DNA of 64,000 bases from an uncultured Shewanella sp. Its GTDB lineage: Bacteria; Pseudomonadota; Gammaproteobacteria; Enterobacterales; Shewanellaceae. The position numbers and the translations under genes are program-made. The stretch is taken from positions 1 through 64,000 of the forward strand of contig NZ_CANLZC010000005.1 of the NCBI RefSeq assembly GCF_947495455.1, given 5' to 3'. Of the stretch, positions 28,494 to 38,949 are shown piece after piece; the first letter of the stretch is position 1, and each line of letters begins with the position of its first letter. The notes below the pieces were generated by a model that saw only the letters and a program-made list of their open reading frames with translations, did no database searches and was not told the origin of the DNA.

Positions 28494-29174
28494 ATGAAAA
28501 CTCGAGAACGCATTATTCAAGCAAGTTGGGAATTGTTTAATAAACACGGTGAACGCAACATCTCGACTAATCATATTGCTGCCCATCTTAATATTAGTCC
28601 AGGAAATCTCTATTATCACTTTAGAAATAAAGAAGAAATTATTCGTTGTATTTTCGATTTATATGAACAACAACTAGAAGAGCATTTTCAACCTTATATT
28701 GCAGAAGTCGTTGATGCAGAACTTTTTATCAGCTATTTTGATGCATTATTCGACACACTATGGGAATTTCGCTTCATGTACAACAACCTGTCCGATATTC
28801 TCAGTAGAGATGATAACCTTAAAACCAATTTTCAACTATCTCAAAAACAATGGGCACAACAATTAGCTCAAAATTATATCCAATTGCAACAAGATGGCAT
28901 ACTCAATATTGAAGAGGAAGAAATTGCTCCCTTAGTTGACACAGTTATCATGGTGTCAAATTTTTGGATCAGCTATAAATTTACACAATCTTCTTCTCCA
29001 ATCGGTTCGATCAGTAAAGGGTCTTTATACGAAGGTATACTGAGAGTATTACTGCTTATGCAAAGATATGCTGCACCGGGTACTGAAGAGATATTTGCTA
29101 AAACAGCTAAATATTATCACTCTCAAGAAATGTCTAATAAGCTTAATTTAGAAACAAGAGGCATACTTGAATAA
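28494..29174 (+). CDS. TetR-family transcriptional regulator, first of a tandem pair
   Basis: The helix-turn-helix lies in the first 55 residues: MKTRERIIQASWELFNKHGERNISTNHIAAHLNISPGNLYYHFRNKEEII. The remaining helical domain, about 170 residues, would bind an unknown ligand. The ATG at 28494 has GGAG five bases upstream; an in-frame GTG at 28488 is less likely. It is a close paralogue of the next gene, 138 bases downstream, and both are upstream of kbl-tdh in the same direction. A role in kbl-tdh or LPS gene control is possible but not shown. Confidence 0.9.
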   Translation: MKTRERIIQASWELFNKHGERNISTNHIAAHLNISPGNLYYHFRNKEEIIRCIFDLYEQQLEEHFQPYIAEVVDAELFISYFDALFDTLWEFRFMYNNLSDILSRDDNLKTNFQLSQKQWAQQLAQNYIQLQQDGILNIEEEEIAPLVDTVIMVSNFWISYKFTQSSSPIGSISKGSLYEGILRVLLLMQRYAAPGTEEIFAKTAKYYHSQEMSNKLNLETRGILE

Positions 29175-29312
29175 ATAAGCATAAAAAAATGAAATATTTA
29201 AATACCTTAATTAGAATATATATTATGATTATGCCTGATCAACATACTGAATAACACATCTTCTTATGTGGTATCTTGGTATAGTAACTGTTCAATTTAT
29301 TTAGGAATTTGC

Positions 29313-29987
29313 ATGAAAACCCGTGATAAAATCGTTCAGGCAAGCTTAGAATTATTTAATAAGCATGGCGAAAGAAATATCAGTACTAATCATATCGCAG
29401 CCCATTTGAATATGAGTCCAGGAAATCTTTACTATCATTTTCGAAATAAAGAAGATATTATTCGCTCGATATTCACCTTATATGAATCTGATATTATTAG
29501 AGATTTTAAACCTTATCTGGTTCAAGAAGTAAATAGCGAATTATTGCTGAACTATTTTGATACTTTATTTAATATCCTATGGAATTACCGCTTTTTATAT
29601 AATAACTTAGCAGATATTCTTAGCCGAGATGAAGTGCTTAAAGTTCGCTACCGTCAAACTCAAGAGCAAGTGTTAAGCCGCTCAAATTACATCATCGCTC
29701 AGCTCAAAGATGATGGTGTACTTATCATTGATGAAAATGACATTGGACCACTGGCTGACACGCTCAAATTGATGACTAGCTTTTGGGTCAGTTATAAATT
29801 AACACAATCTAAATCCCCCATAGGCTCGGTTAGTAAAGCTTCTTTATATGAAGGAGTACTCAGAGTATTGCTTATTTTAAAAACCTACGCCGCCCCGAAC
29901 TCAATCTCCACCTTTGATAAGCTCAAAGCACACTACCAAAAACAAGCTGATGCATCTCTTGAATCTGATGAACAAATAAAAGGATGA
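29313..29987 (+). CDS. TetR-family transcriptional regulator, second of a tandem pair
   Basis: The 224-residue paralogue starts MKTRDKIVQASLELFNKHGERNISTNHIAAHLNMSPGNLYYHFRNKEDII. Its recognition helix differs from the first copy at only one or two residues, so both may bind similar operators. The ligand-binding half diverges more. The start is supported by AGGA seven bases upstream. Phrases SPIGSVSKASLYEGVLRVLLIL and SPIGSISKGSLYEGILRVLLLM in the two proteins show duplication over full length. Confidence 0.9.
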   Translation: MKTRDKIVQASLELFNKHGERNISTNHIAAHLNMSPGNLYYHFRNKEDIIRSIFTLYESDIIRDFKPYLVQEVNSELLLNYFDTLFNILWNYRFLYNNLADILSRDEVLKVRYRQTQEQVLSRSNYIIAQLKDDGVLIIDENDIGPLADTLKLMTSFWVSYKLTQSKSPIGSVSKASLYEGVLRVLLILKTYAAPNSISTFDKLKAHYQKQADASLESDEQIKG

Positions 29988-30175
29988 ATATGCACTAAAT
30001 CAATGAGCGTACTAAAGCGGTAGCCTATCTGCTAACCCATTAGATCAATTAATCAAAATAGTTTTCATGCTTCAAACTATATCATCCTATGAAATAAAGC
30101 TGTAGGGCAAATCAGTTTCCCGCTAAAATGTCACTCTATTTCGATCTGCACTCATCCCCCTCGATGGAGAAAAAA

Positions 30176-31372
30176 ATGGCTAAAAATGCATTCTATAGTC
30201 AAATAAATCAACAAATTTCCGATGTTAAAACCGAAGGCTTATACAAAAGTGAGCGAGTCATTGTTTCTCCTCAACAAACGTCCATCGAAGTTAATGGTGA
30301 TCACGTTATTAATTTCTGTGCTAATAATTATTTAGGCTTAGCCAATCATTCCCAGCTCATTGAAGCTGCAAAAGAGGGACTCAATGAGCACGGCTTCGGT
30401 ATGGCATCCGTTCGCTTCATTTGCGGAACCCAAGATATCCATAAACAACTTGAATCTAGCCTCAGTGATTTTCTAGGTATGGAAGATACCATTCTTTATT
30501 CTTCATGTTTTGACGCTAATGCTGGATTATTTGAAACCTTACTCAGCAAAGAAGATGCCATTATTTCTGATGCGTTAAATCACGCTTCTATCATTGATGG
30601 GGTACGTTTATGTAAAGCGCAACGCTTTCGTTATGCCAATAACGATATGCAAGATTTAGAAGCACAACTCATTGCCGCAAAAGAGGCGAATGTACGCCAT
30701 ATCCTCATTGCGACTGATGGTGTTTTTTCTATGGATGGGGTCATAGCTAACCTTCAAGGGATCTGTGATCTCGCCGATAAATACGGTGCTTTAGTCATGG
30801 TTGATGACTCTCATGCGGTAGGCTTTGTCGGTGCAAATGGCCGAGGTACCCATGAGTTTTGCCAAGTCATGGATAGAGTTGACATCATCACAGGCACCTT
30901 AGGAAAAGCATTAGGCGGCGCATCAGGTGGATTTACCTCTGGTAAAAAAGAGGTCATTGAATGGCTACGTCAACGATCTCGCCCTTATTTGTTTTCTAAT
31001 TCATTGGCTCCGGCTATTGTCAATGCCTCCCTTGAAGTACTTGATATGTTGAAAAATGGCCATGAACTACGTAAAGCGGTTTGGGAAAACAGTCGCTATT
31101 TCCGTGAAAAAATGTCCGCCGCTGGTTTCACACTTGCCGGGGCTGATCATGCAATTATTCCAGTCATGATTGGCGATGCAAAGCTCGCCAGCGATTTTGC
31201 TCAACGTCTACTTGCCGAACACATTTATGTGATCGGATTCTCTTTCCCTGTGGTACCGAAAAACCAAGCTAGGATCAGAACACAAATGTCTGCAGCCCAT
31301 ACTCGAGAACAACTCGATCATGCCATCGAAGCCTTCACTCGAATAGGAAGAGAGATGGGCATAATCAAGTAG
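30176..31372 (+). CDS. kbl: Glycine C-acetyltransferase (2-amino-3-ketobutyrate CoA ligase)
   Basis: This PLP enzyme cleaves 2-amino-3-ketobutyrate with CoA to glycine and acetyl-CoA, the second step of threonine degradation. The PLP lysine lies in [29 protein letters not shown] and [11 protein letters not shown] are cofactor-binding segments. The start at 30176 ([16 protein letters not shown]) has GGAG six bases upstream and gives 398 residues, the usual length. A longer frame to 30128 is unnecessary. It is six bases upstream of tdh, forming the kbl-tdh operon. Confidence 0.96.
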   Translation: MAKNAFYSQINQQISDVKTEGLYKSERVIVSPQQTSIEVNGDHVINFCANNYLGLANHSQLIEAAKEGLNEHGFGMASVRFICGTQDIHKQLESSLSDFLGMEDTILYSSCFDANAGLFETLLSKEDAIISDALNHASIIDGVRLCKAQRFRYANNDMQDLEAQLIAAKEANVRHILIATDGVFSMDGVIANLQGICDLADKYGALVMVDDSHAVGFVGANGRGTHEFCQVMDRVDIITGTLGKALGGASGGFTSGKKEVIEWLRQRSRPYLFSNSLAPAIVNASLEVLDMLKNGHELRKAVWENSRYFREKMSAAGFTLAGADHAIIPVMIGDAKLASDFAQRLLAEHIYVIGFSFPVVPKNQARIRTQMSAAHTREQLDHAIEAFTRIGREMGIIK

Positions 31373-31378
31373 GAAACC

Positions 31379-32407
31379 ATGATGAAAGCACTCAGTAAAT
31401 TAAAAGCGGAGCCGGGAATTTGGATGATTGATGCACCCAAGCCTCAGCTCGGCCCCAATGACCTTTTGATTAAAATCAGAAAAACAGCTATTTGTGGAAC
31501 TGATGTTCACATCTATAAATGGGATGAATGGTCTCAAAATACCATCCCTGTTCCTATGATCATTGGCCATGAATATGTCGGTACTGTTGTTGAAATAGGT
31601 CAAGAAGTCAAAGGTTACAGCATTGGCGATCGTGTTTCAGGTGAAGGTCACATTACCTGTGGTTATTGCCGAAACTGTCGAGGTGGTCGCACCCATTTAT
31701 GTCGAAATACTTCAGGTGTGGGCGTTAATCGTGAGGGTGCCTTTGCAGAATATTTAGTGATCCCTGCATTTAATGCATTTAAAATTCCAAACGATATTTC
31801 AGATGATCTTGCCGCTATCTTTGATCCTTTTGGCAATGCTGTTCACACGGCATTATCCTTCGATTTAGTCGGTGAAGACGTGCTCATTACAGGTGCAGGC
31901 CCCATAGGTATTATGGCTGCGGCCGTTTGTCGACATGTAGGAGCCAGACATGTGGTGATCACCGATGTCAATGAATATCGATTAGCACTGGCTAAAGAAA
32001 TGGGCGCAACAAAAGCCGTCAATGTGGCAAAAGAAAACCTCACCGATGTTATGGCTGAACTCGGCATGACAGAAGGCTTTGATGTGGGTTTAGAAATGTC
32101 TGGTGTACCCAGCGCATTTCACGCCATGTTAAATACAATGAACCATGGTGGAAAAATTGCCATGCTTGGGATCCCAGGCTCTGAAATGCCCATAGACTGG
32201 AGTAAAGTTATCTTTAAGGGATTAACAATAAAGGGGATCTATGGAAGAGAGATGTTTGAAACTTGGTATAAAATGGCCAGCCTAATTCAATCGGGCCTCG
32301 ACCTTTCTCCCATCATTACCCATCACTTTCCAATCGATGAATTTCAAGCAGGCTTTGATGCCATGTGTTCGGGGCAATCAGGAAAAGTCATTCTAAGCTG
32401 GGAGTAA
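31379..32407 (+). CDS. tdh: L-threonine 3-dehydrogenase (Tdh)
   Basis: Tdh oxidises threonine to 2-amino-3-ketobutyrate with NAD+. The zinc-dependent alcohol dehydrogenase fold shows catalytic CGTDVHIY and GHEYVG, four structural-zinc cysteines in [19 protein letters not shown] and the Rossmann [10 protein letters not shown]. The sequence is close to E. coli Tdh throughout. ATG codons at 31379 and 31382 are both possible; AGGA upstream favours 31382 by spacing. Product length is 341-342 residues. Confidence 0.97.
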   Translation: MMKALSKLKAEPGIWMIDAPKPQLGPNDLLIKIRKTAICGTDVHIYKWDEWSQNTIPVPMIIGHEYVGTVVEIGQEVKGYSIGDRVSGEGHITCGYCRNCRGGRTHLCRNTSGVGVNREGAFAEYLVIPAFNAFKIPNDISDDLAAIFDPFGNAVHTALSFDLVGEDVLITGAGPIGIMAAAVCRHVGARHVVITDVNEYRLALAKEMGATKAVNVAKENLTDVMAELGMTEGFDVGLEMSGVPSAFHAMLNTMNHGGKIAMLGIPGSEMPIDWSKVIFKGLTIKGIYGREMFETWYKMASLIQSGLDLSPIITHHFPIDEFQAGFDAMCSGQSGKVILSWE

Positions 32408-32514
32408 CTCTGGCGTTCATAGCGTTACCCATACAACACACCCCGCTGATTCTAGTTGGGTGTGTTATTATGCCTTCATCAGTATTATTTAGCATTAAAA
32501 CACACAGGTTTACC

Positions 32515-32823
32515 ATGTCAGACTTTACACATTTAAGCGTTAATCAACTCATTCAAATGAAAGAATCTTCTTCTGACTTACAAATCGTCGACATTCGAGA
32601 TAGTGCCAGTTTTGAAAAAGGTCATATACCGCAATCTTCAAATTTAAATAATGAGAATCTCGCTCACTTTATTGGAAAAGCAGATATGGATCAGCCATTA
32701 ATTGTTGTATGTTATCACGGGATCAGTAGCCAAAATGCCGCTCAGTATTTACATGAACAAGGATTTGATCAAGTGTATAGTCTTGATGGTGGATTTGAAG
32801 CGTGGCAGCAAGCTCACCTTTAA
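32515..32823 (+). CDS. glpE: Thiosulfate sulfurtransferase (GlpE, rhodanese)
   Basis: GlpE is a single-domain rhodanese moving sulfur from thiosulfate to cyanide or thioredoxin-type acceptors. The start is set at MSDFTHLSVNQLIQM, giving 102 residues, the usual size. The long in-frame extension to 32365 overlaps tdh and is not conserved-looking. The active-site loop is CYHGISS with the persulfide cysteine near residue 65. LQIVDIRDSASFEKGHIPQS and VYSLDGGFEAW are family motifs. It lies 34 bases upstream of glpG, the common pairing. Confidence 0.93.
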   Translation: MSDFTHLSVNQLIQMKESSSDLQIVDIRDSASFEKGHIPQSSNLNNENLAHFIGKADMDQPLIVVCYHGISSQNAAQYLHEQGFDQVYSLDGGFEAWQQAHL

Positions 32824-32857
32824 CCCGTAGCATACAAACAGTTAAGGATAATAATTG

Positions 32858-33688
32858 ATGATTGAAATTGGTAAACTGCCCAACGCAAGAGCCGCTCAAG
32901 CACTGGTTGATTATCTCAAAGGCAAACAAATATTATGCGAAATACACCCATCCGAGGAAGGGGTGATTTTAGTACTGCTTCAAGAAGAGCACTTATCACG
33001 TGTCCGTCAAGAATATCATGACTTCATTAGCAACCCCTATCAAAGTAAATATCTAGAAGCCTCTTGGAAAAACGGCGACAGCTATACTCAAATTGATTAT
33101 GGTTCACCGGGATTACATTTACTGAGCCAATTTATGACAGGCGCTGGGCCATTAACCCTTACGGTTATAGTGTTATGTATTGCCATTTTTGCCGCAATGA
33201 ACCTTGGGTTTTCTAATCCCATTTTTGAGCATTTATCTTTTTTTGGTGCAACCTCTAATACGTCATTTCTTGAGTTTTGGCGACTATTCACTCCGAGCTT
33301 ACTTCACTTTTCTGCATTACATATCATTTTCAATTTAATATGGTGGTGGTATTTAGGTGGGAAAATTGAAACCAAAATAGGCTTTACACCATTATTCATT
33401 TTATTAGTTGTGGCAGGAACGCTCCCCAACATCTTGCAATATGCCATCGCAGGCCCCTATTTTGGAGGCCTGTCTGGAGTGGTGTATGCCCTACTTGGGT
33501 ATACTTGGTTAATGGGACTAAAAAAACCACAGGCAGGAATTGGCATTCCTCCTTCTTACATGATCTTCATGCTGATATGGCTAGCATTAGGTTTTACGAA
33601 TATCTTTGGTTTTTCTGTTGCAAATGGTGCTCATATTGGCGGGCTAGTCATTGGCTTACTTCAAGCCAGCATTGATAGTCGAAGATAA
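32858..33688 (+). CDS. glpG: Rhomboid intramembrane serine protease (GlpG)
   Basis: The cytosolic N-terminal domain (about 1-70) is followed by six transmembrane helices. The catalytic serine is in GGLSGVVYALLGY and the histidine in NGAHIGGLVIGL; the HIIFNLIWWWYLGGKIE segment is the conserved first-loop region. GlpG cleaves substrates within the membrane. ATG at 32858 with AGGA nine bases upstream is preferred over TTG at 32855. It is the last gene of glpE-glpG and is followed by a hairpin. Confidence 0.95.
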   Translation: MIEIGKLPNARAAQALVDYLKGKQILCEIHPSEEGVILVLLQEEHLSRVRQEYHDFISNPYQSKYLEASWKNGDSYTQIDYGSPGLHLLSQFMTGAGPLTLTVIVLCIAIFAAMNLGFSNPIFEHLSFFGATSNTSFLEFWRLFTPSLLHFSALHIIFNLIWWWYLGGKIETKIGFTPLFILLVVAGTLPNILQYAIAGPYFGGLSGVVYALLGYTWLMGLKKPQAGIGIPPSYMIFMLIWLALGFTNIFGFSVANGAHIGGLVIGLLQASIDSRR

Positions 33689-33690
33689 CA

Positions 33691-33717
33691 ATCATCCCCA
33701 ATAAGCTTGGGGATGAT
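33691..33717. terminator. Hairpin between convergent glpG and elbB
   Basis: ATCATCCCCA (33691-33700) pairs perfectly with TGGGGATGAT (33708-33717). It sits between the ends of two convergent genes and could serve both. T-runs are poor on both sides. Confidence 0.6.
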
Positions 33718-33737
33718 ATACCCGTGATAATGCCATT

Positions 33738-34403
33738 TTATGTTGTTTCACCACACATCTTTGCCACTTGTTTGATCAAAGCCGCAATACTTGAATGCAC
33801 CTGAGAAATATTTTCAGCAAGCATGTAAGCGGGTGTGCTAGCAATGTTATTTACTTCATCAACAACCACCTCGTCAACAGCCGCCTTCTGATGTTGTCCA
33901 CCCATTTGATTAAAGGCTGTGGCTGTTTCAACATCAGCGCCAATTGTTCCAATTGCATTTTCCCCAAAAATTTTCGGGATCATCACAGGTGAAATACACA
34001 TGAAACCAATCGGTTTTCTATTTTCAGAAAAATGACAAATAAAATCTTTAACCTGAGGTGCTATTTCATGCTTAGCGCCATTTATGGCAAAATCACACAA
34101 GTTCTTAGCCGCACCAAAGCCTCCGGGGATCACTAAGGCATCAAATTCATCAATATTCAATTTATCACAAGCCAATATATTGCCTCGTGCAATTCTGGCC
34201 GACTCGGCTAAAACTCGTCGCTCTGCATTATCGTCAACTTCACCGGTCAAGTGATCCACAACGTGCATTTGCATAATATCAGGAGCAAAACACTGATATT
34301 TTATCCCCCAACGCTCCAGCTCTAACATGGTCAAAACTGATTCATGAATTTCACTGCCATCATACACACCACAGCCACTCAACAGAATCGCTATTTTTGT
34401 CAT
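33738..34403 (-). CDS. elbB: Isoprenoid biosynthesis glyoxalase ElbB (DJ-1/PfpI superfamily)
   Basis: The 221-residue protein belongs to the class I glutamine amidotransferase-like superfamily. IAILLSGCGVYDGSEIHESVLTMLELER is the ElbB N-terminus; DALVIPGGFGAAKNLCDFAI and the nucleophile elbow GFMCISPVMIPKI with its cysteine complete the site. E. coli ElbB was linked to isoprenoid synthesis and has glyoxalase activity. It is transcribed alone on the minus strand, convergent with glpG. Confidence 0.93.
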   Translation of the reverse strand: MTKIAILLSGCGVYDGSEIHESVLTMLELERWGIKYQCFAPDIMQMHVVDHLTGEVDDNAERRVLAESARIARGNILACDKLNIDEFDALVIPGGFGAAKNLCDFAINGAKHEIAPQVKDFICHFSENRKPIGFMCISPVMIPKIFGENAIGTIGADVETATAFNQMGGQHQKAAVDEVVVDEVNNIASTPAYMLAENISQVHSSIAALIKQVAKMCGETT

Positions 34404-34790
34404 TAAAAATCTCTCCTATATGTCATTTTGTTTTAAAAGAAGCAAAATAAAATGCTTGATCTGGTTATTTTTCATGCTAAATTAGAACACCTACTCTCTA
34501 TTTGATTAATAAACAATCTAATGGCGACTTTAACAACAAAAAATAATAAAAAAATCCACAAATATTGATTTTTTAATCTACACTATGAATTAGCTTAAAA
34601 ACAAATCATTAAACTAATATTTTCATATACTTAATTTAAATGTAGTATTCGTTTTGTCTTTGGTCGTACGGTTATTCCATTTTTAACTAACAGACTTATC
34701 CACAAGGGTAGTCTGAATTGATCATGGCTGAAACTAGCCTTCTATGGCATGCTATCACTCTTTTCGCTCCCCAATTGATACTAAAATATT
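34404..34790. promoter_or_regulatory. polA/elbB divergent promoter region with a perfect DnaA box
   Basis: About 390 A/T-rich bases separate elbB and polA. TTATCCACA at 34696-34704 is a perfect DnaA box about 87 bases before polA, set inside an imperfect dyad AGACT...AGTCT. DnaA is known to influence polA expression in E. coli. No other gene or hairpin was recognised. Confidence 0.55.
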
Positions 34791-37541
34791 ATGCCCGATC
34801 TCACAGAAAATCCTTTAGTGCTTGTTGATGGCTCTTCTTACCTTTATAGAGCTTATTATGCACCGCCACATCTTACCAACTCAAAAGGCGAAGCCACTGG
34901 GGCAGTCTACGGCGTGATTAATATGCTTCGCAGTTTATTAAAACAATATCAACCTACACAAATGGCCGTCATTTTTGATGCAAAAGGTAGCACCTTCAGA
35001 AATGAAATGTATGCTGAATACAAAGCACAACGTCCACCCATGCCCGATGATTTACGTTCACAGATTGAACCACTTCATCGTATTATCAAAGCACTCGGCC
35101 TGCCACTTATCAGTATTCCAGGAGTCGAAGCCGATGATGTTATTGGTACGCTTTCAACACAAGCCAGTTTAGCAGGCCGCTCAGTGCTTATTAGCACGGG
35201 AGACAAAGACATGGCTCAACTAGTCAATAAAAAAGTCACCCTGATTAATACTATGACTGATACCATCATGGGGATAGATGAAGTCACTGAAAAATTTGGT
35301 GTTGGTCCAGAATTAATCATTGACTTATTAGCCTTACAAGGTGACAAAGCAGACAATATTCCAGGTCTTCCCGGCGTTGGCGAAAAAACAGCACTTGCCA
35401 TGCTTCAAGGCATTGGTGGAATAGAAGACATTATCAATCAGGCAGATAAAATCCCTGCATTAGGATTTCGTGGCTCAAAGACCATGCCAGCCAAACTGGC
35501 AGAACATGGTGATATGCTCAAACTTTCCTATAAACTAGCAACCATCAAACTCGATGTTGAATTAGATAAAACTTGGCAACAGCTTGACGTTCAACCCGTA
35601 GATCAAGATGCACTCATTCAATGTTACAGTGAAATGGAATTTAAACGTTGGTTAGCTGAGGTATTAAATAAAGAAAACGGCTCAAACAAATCAATTCCAA
35701 ACAATAGCACTGATCCTGCAACCCAGATTCAAGTTGAATATAAAACCATTTTAACAGAGGAAGTACTGGATCACTGGCTTGAAAAGCTCACTGAAGCTCA
35801 ACTCATTGCCATTGATACTGAAACAAGCAGTTTAAACTATATGGAAGCTAAATTAGTTGGCCTATCCTTTTCTATAGAAGTCGGTAAAGCCGCCTATTTA
35901 CCTTTATGTCACGATTATCTTGATGCACCCGAACAATTGGACTTTGAAGTCACACTCAAAAAACTTAAGCCTATTTTAGAAAACCCCAACATACATAAAG
36001 TGGGTCAAAACCTCAAATATGATATGAGTGTACTGGCCAATCATAATGTTACATTGTCCGGTATTCAGTTCGATACTATGTTAGAGTCTTATGTCTTCAA
36101 CTCTGTTGTGTCTAAACATAACATGGACGACTTAGCCCTTAAATATTTAAGCCACAAAAATATAAAGTTTGAAGATGTGGCAGGTAAAGGCGCTAAACAA
36201 CTCACTTTTAATCAAATACCTCTTGAAACTGCTGCCCCTTATGCTGCAGAAGATGCAGATATCACCTTAAGGTTACATCAAACCTTATGGTCGAAATTAA
36301 GCTCTGAAAAAGAATTGACCTCCGTTTTTAACAATATAGAATTACCTTTAGTCAGTATTCTTTCACGCATAGAGCGCCATGGCGTTCTCATTGATAGCAT
36401 GCTACTTAGCCAGCAAAGCACTGAGCTTGCTCAAAAAATAGATGATTTAGAGCAAAAAGCCTATGCTATTGCCGAAGAGCCTTTTAATTTAAGTTCTCCC
36501 AAACAATTACAAACATTGTTCTTTGAAAAGCTGGGTTACCCTATTATCAAAAAAACCCCTAAAGGTGCCCCCTCGACAGCAGAAGAAGTATTAGTCGAAT
36601 TATCCCTAGATTATCCCTTACCCAAAATTATTTTAGAGCATCGCAGTCTTTCAAAATTAAAAAGTACCTACACAGATAAACTGCCTTTGATGGTCAATCC
36701 ACAAACAGGCAGAGTTCACACTAGCTATCATCAGGCTAATGCTGCCACTGGACGTTTATCCTCTAGCGAGCCAAACCTACAAAATATTCCCATCAGAACC
36801 GAAGAGGGTCGCAAAATACGTCATGCATTTATCGCCCCTAAAGGTAAGAAAATTCTCGCTGCCGATTATTCTCAAATTGAGCTCAGGATCATGGCTCACT
36901 TATCCCAAGATCAAGGCCTCTTGACTGCATTTGCGGAAGGTAAAGATATCCACAAAGCAACAGCAGCGGAAGTTTTTGATGTCGACTTTGATGAAGTCAC
37001 CTCTGATCAACGCCGCAGAGCTAAAGCCGTTAATTTTGGCCTCATCTACGGCATGTCAGCCTTTGGTTTAGCCAAACAACTTGATATTCCACGAAATGAA
37101 GCTCAAAGCTATATTGATACTTATTTTAAACGTTATCCAGGCGTATTAACCTATATGGAAGAAACCCGCGCAATTGCTGCTGAACACGGCTATGTTTCGA
37201 CCTTATTTGGAAGAAGGCTCTATTTACCTGCCATTAAAGACAGAAATGCCATGCGGCGCCAAGCCGCAGAAAGAGCGGCCATTAACGCTCCTATGCAAGG
37301 CACAGCGGCTGATATCATTAAAAAAGCCATGATATCAGTCGATCAGTGGATCACCGATGAGGCACAAGGTGAAATCGCTCTGATCATGCAAGTACATGAT
37401 GAGCTTGTTTTTGAAGTTGACGCAGATAAAGCAGAGGTTTTCCAAGAAAAAATCTGTGATTTAATGGCCAAAGCTGCCGATTTAGATGTTGAATTATTAG
37501 CCGAGTCAGGTATAGGTGATAATTGGGAAGAGGCTCACTAA
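34791..37541 (+). CDS. polA: DNA polymerase I (PolA)
   Basis: PolA fills gaps in repair and removes RNA primers. The 916-residue protein has three domains. The 5'-3' exonuclease (about 1-290) shows [26 protein letters not shown] and [18 protein letters not shown]. The 3'-5' exonuclease (about 315-510) is active-looking, with [10 protein letters not shown] and YAAEDADIT. The polymerase domain has [15 protein letters not shown] (motif A), [20 protein letters not shown] (motif B) and [11 protein letters not shown] (motif C). It is full length with no frameshift. It is followed by the Spot 42 RNA gene, as in E. coli. Confidence 0.98.
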   Translation: MPDLTENPLVLVDGSSYLYRAYYAPPHLTNSKGEATGAVYGVINMLRSLLKQYQPTQMAVIFDAKGSTFRNEMYAEYKAQRPPMPDDLRSQIEPLHRIIKALGLPLISIPGVEADDVIGTLSTQASLAGRSVLISTGDKDMAQLVNKKVTLINTMTDTIMGIDEVTEKFGVGPELIIDLLALQGDKADNIPGLPGVGEKTALAMLQGIGGIEDIINQADKIPALGFRGSKTMPAKLAEHGDMLKLSYKLATIKLDVELDKTWQQLDVQPVDQDALIQCYSEMEFKRWLAEVLNKENGSNKSIPNNSTDPATQIQVEYKTILTEEVLDHWLEKLTEAQLIAIDTETSSLNYMEAKLVGLSFSIEVGKAAYLPLCHDYLDAPEQLDFEVTLKKLKPILENPNIHKVGQNLKYDMSVLANHNVTLSGIQFDTMLESYVFNSVVSKHNMDDLALKYLSHKNIKFEDVAGKGAKQLTFNQIPLETAAPYAAEDADITLRLHQTLWSKLSSEKELTSVFNNIELPLVSILSRIERHGVLIDSMLLSQQSTELAQKIDDLEQKAYAIAEEPFNLSSPKQLQTLFFEKLGYPIIKKTPKGAPSTAEEVLVELSLDYPLPKIILEHRSLSKLKSTYTDKLPLMVNPQTGRVHTSYHQANAATGRLSSSEPNLQNIPIRTEEGRKIRHAFIAPKGKKILAADYSQIELRIMAHLSQDQGLLTAFAEGKDIHKATAAEVFDVDFDEVTSDQRRRAKAVNFGLIYGMSAFGLAKQLDIPRNEAQSYIDTYFKRYPGVLTYMEETRAIAAEHGYVSTLFGRRLYLPAIKDRNAMRRQAAERAAINAPMQGTAADIIKKAMISVDQWITDEAQGEIALIMQVHDELVFEVDADKAEVFQEKICDLMAKAADLDVELLAESGIGDNWEEAH

Positions 37542-37761
37542 TACTCAAATCTTTAATCAGGCATTAGTTTTAGCAAGCTAATGCCTTTTCACCTTTTACA
37601 CTCTCTTTAACCTCTTCCTCATCAATCAGAATATGAAATAAAAAAAAATTTATGAAACTTTTAGATCAAAAAAAGAATGTTTTTCACTCATTTATAGTGA
37701 AGATTAGTTAACAATTGTAGTTTTAAACAAAAAACAGTTTTTCATATTCAGATTAATGGGG

Positions 37762-37767
37762 TAATAT
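37762..37767 (+). promoter_or_regulatory. -10 element of the Spot 42 promoter
   Basis: TAATAT at 37762-37767 ends seven bases before the predicted first base of the RNA at 37775. A TTTTCA about 17 bases further upstream is a weak -35. E. coli spf is repressed by cAMP-CRP; no clear full CRP site was seen by eye in the 80 bases upstream. Confidence 0.55.
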
Positions 37768-37774
37768 TACACTT

Positions 37775-37887
37775 GTAGGGTACAGAGGTTAAGATATTCT
37801 ATCTTTCAAACCTTTTTTATTCGCTAATGATTCGAGCGAATGCCAAATTATGGCGCCCCAGTAACATTATTTACTGGGGCTTTTTTT
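37775..37887 (+). ncRNA. spf: Spot 42 RNA
   Basis: Spot 42 is an Hfq-dependent RNA that represses secondary carbon and redox genes when cAMP is low. The 5' end GTAGGGTACAGAGG, the following AAGATATTCTATCTTTCA and ACCTTTT single-stranded regions, and a terminator stem on GCCCCAGTAA/TTACTGGGGC with seven T all match the E. coli RNA closely. Its place just downstream of polA and before engB is the same as in E. coli. Length is about 113 nt against 109 in E. coli. Confidence 0.95.
37855..37887 (+). terminator. Intrinsic terminator of Spot 42
   Basis: A ten-base perfect stem (37855-37864 with 37871-37880), a six-base loop and seven T residues. Confidence 0.93.
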
Positions 37888-38027
37888 CGCCCAAAACATT
37901 TTTTAGAGTAAAAACTTTAATTATGATCAAAATATCGTTATCATTGGCTTACTGAGCACTATCAACACCTATTGGTAGCACTTAAGTCTTGTTGAATTTA
38001 GCTTCTCCCCAAAAGAGCTAATATTTA

Positions 38028-38058
38028 AGCCGATGGTCAATCCATCGGCTATTTTTTT
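38028..38058. terminator. Terminator hairpin between spf and engB
   Basis: AGCCGATGG (38028-38036) pairs perfectly with CCATCGGCT (38042-38050). On the plus strand it is followed by a run of seven T, so it works best for plus-strand transcription. No plus-strand gene lies between the Spot 42 terminator and this one. It may also end the minus-strand engB transcript, since the reverse side is A/T-rich. Confidence 0.7.
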
Positions 38059-38126
38059 GCTTGTTAGATTAGAACGAAAAAGCAAAGGCTCCTTGCTAAA
38101 AATGGCCTAATAGATCCATAATTCGA

Positions 38127-38780
38127 CTATTCGTCAGCTTCTTGTAACTCATCCATCAACCATTGTGGTTTGCACCATTCATTCAAAATCCCCAGTACCT
38201 TAGCTTTTCCTATACCCTTTAGCGAAGAAAAAGGCTCAACTTTCACAGCGTCATCGAAATCTGCTAATGCTTTTCTCACCTCGTTGACTGTTTTCATACG
38301 CGCACTTTGCGCTAATTTATCCGCTTTTGTTAGCAAAGCCAGTACAGGAATATTGCTTTCTACTGCCCAAACAATCATCTGCATATCTAAGTCTTTTAAT
38401 GGATGCCTAATATCCATCAAGACTACAACACCACTTAAACAACTCCGTTCCTGTAAATATTGTCCTAACGCTTGTTGCCACTTTTTCTTTAATGTTAATG
38501 GCACTTGGGCAAAGCCATAACCCGGTAAATCCACTAAACGACGATGTTCATCTAATTGAAAAACATTGATAAGCTGTGTTCTACCTGGGGTTTTACTGGT
38601 TCTAGCAAGCCCTTTTTGCTCCGTTAACAGATTAAGAGCACTAGACTTTCCCGCATTTGAACGACCAGCAAAAGCAATTTCAACACCCACATCACCCGGT
38701 AAATGTTCATCAAGGTGTGCAATATCAGGCGCACTAATTAAAAACTTCGCTTTTCTAAAATCAATACGAGATCCTGACAC
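38127..38780 (-). CDS. engB: Ribosome-assembly GTPase EngB (YihA/YsxC)
   Basis: EngB is an essential GTPase for late large-subunit ribosome assembly. The motifs are G1 [10 protein letters not shown]2 around [13 protein letters not shown]3 DLPGYGFA, G4 TKADKL and G5 SSLKGIG. The length of 217 residues is usual. It is encoded opposite to polA, as in E. coli where yihA also follows spf. Divergent from the cytochrome c4 gene across about 170 bases. Confidence 0.96.
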   Translation of the reverse strand: MSGSRIDFRKAKFLISAPDIAHLDEHLPGDVGVEIAFAGRSNAGKSSALNLLTEQKGLARTSKTPGRTQLINVFQLDEHRRLVDLPGYGFAQVPLTLKKKWQQALGQYLQERSCLSGVVVLMDIRHPLKDLDMQMIVWAVESNIPVLALLTKADKLAQSARMKTVNEVRKALADFDDAVKVEPFSSLKGIGKAKVLGILNEWCKPQWLMDELQEADE

Positions 38781-38949
38781 AATTTACTCCAAAAAAATTT
38801 TCAAATTATTGTTTAAATATCGAAGAATTGCTTACATTTTTACATTTTCGTGTAAAATATTACCCCGATTACATAAAGACTATTTTATCATGCTTACGGG
38901 TCATCCCAGTAAGCTCAGGACAAATATTTTAATAAGAAGTTGGAACGCC

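Noticed and set aside
32365..32514. Extended GlpE N-terminus
   Set aside because: It overlaps the end of tdh and is not rhodanese-like; the ATG at 32515 gives the family length.
37690..37715. CRP site in front of spf
   Set aside because: AGTGA with a weak partner half is present, but the match to TGTGA-N6-TCACA is too poor to call.
38566..38949. Long N-terminal extension of the cytochrome c4 frame
   Set aside because: It lies antisense to engB and would bury the signal peptide; the ATG at 38950 gives a normal exported cytochrome.
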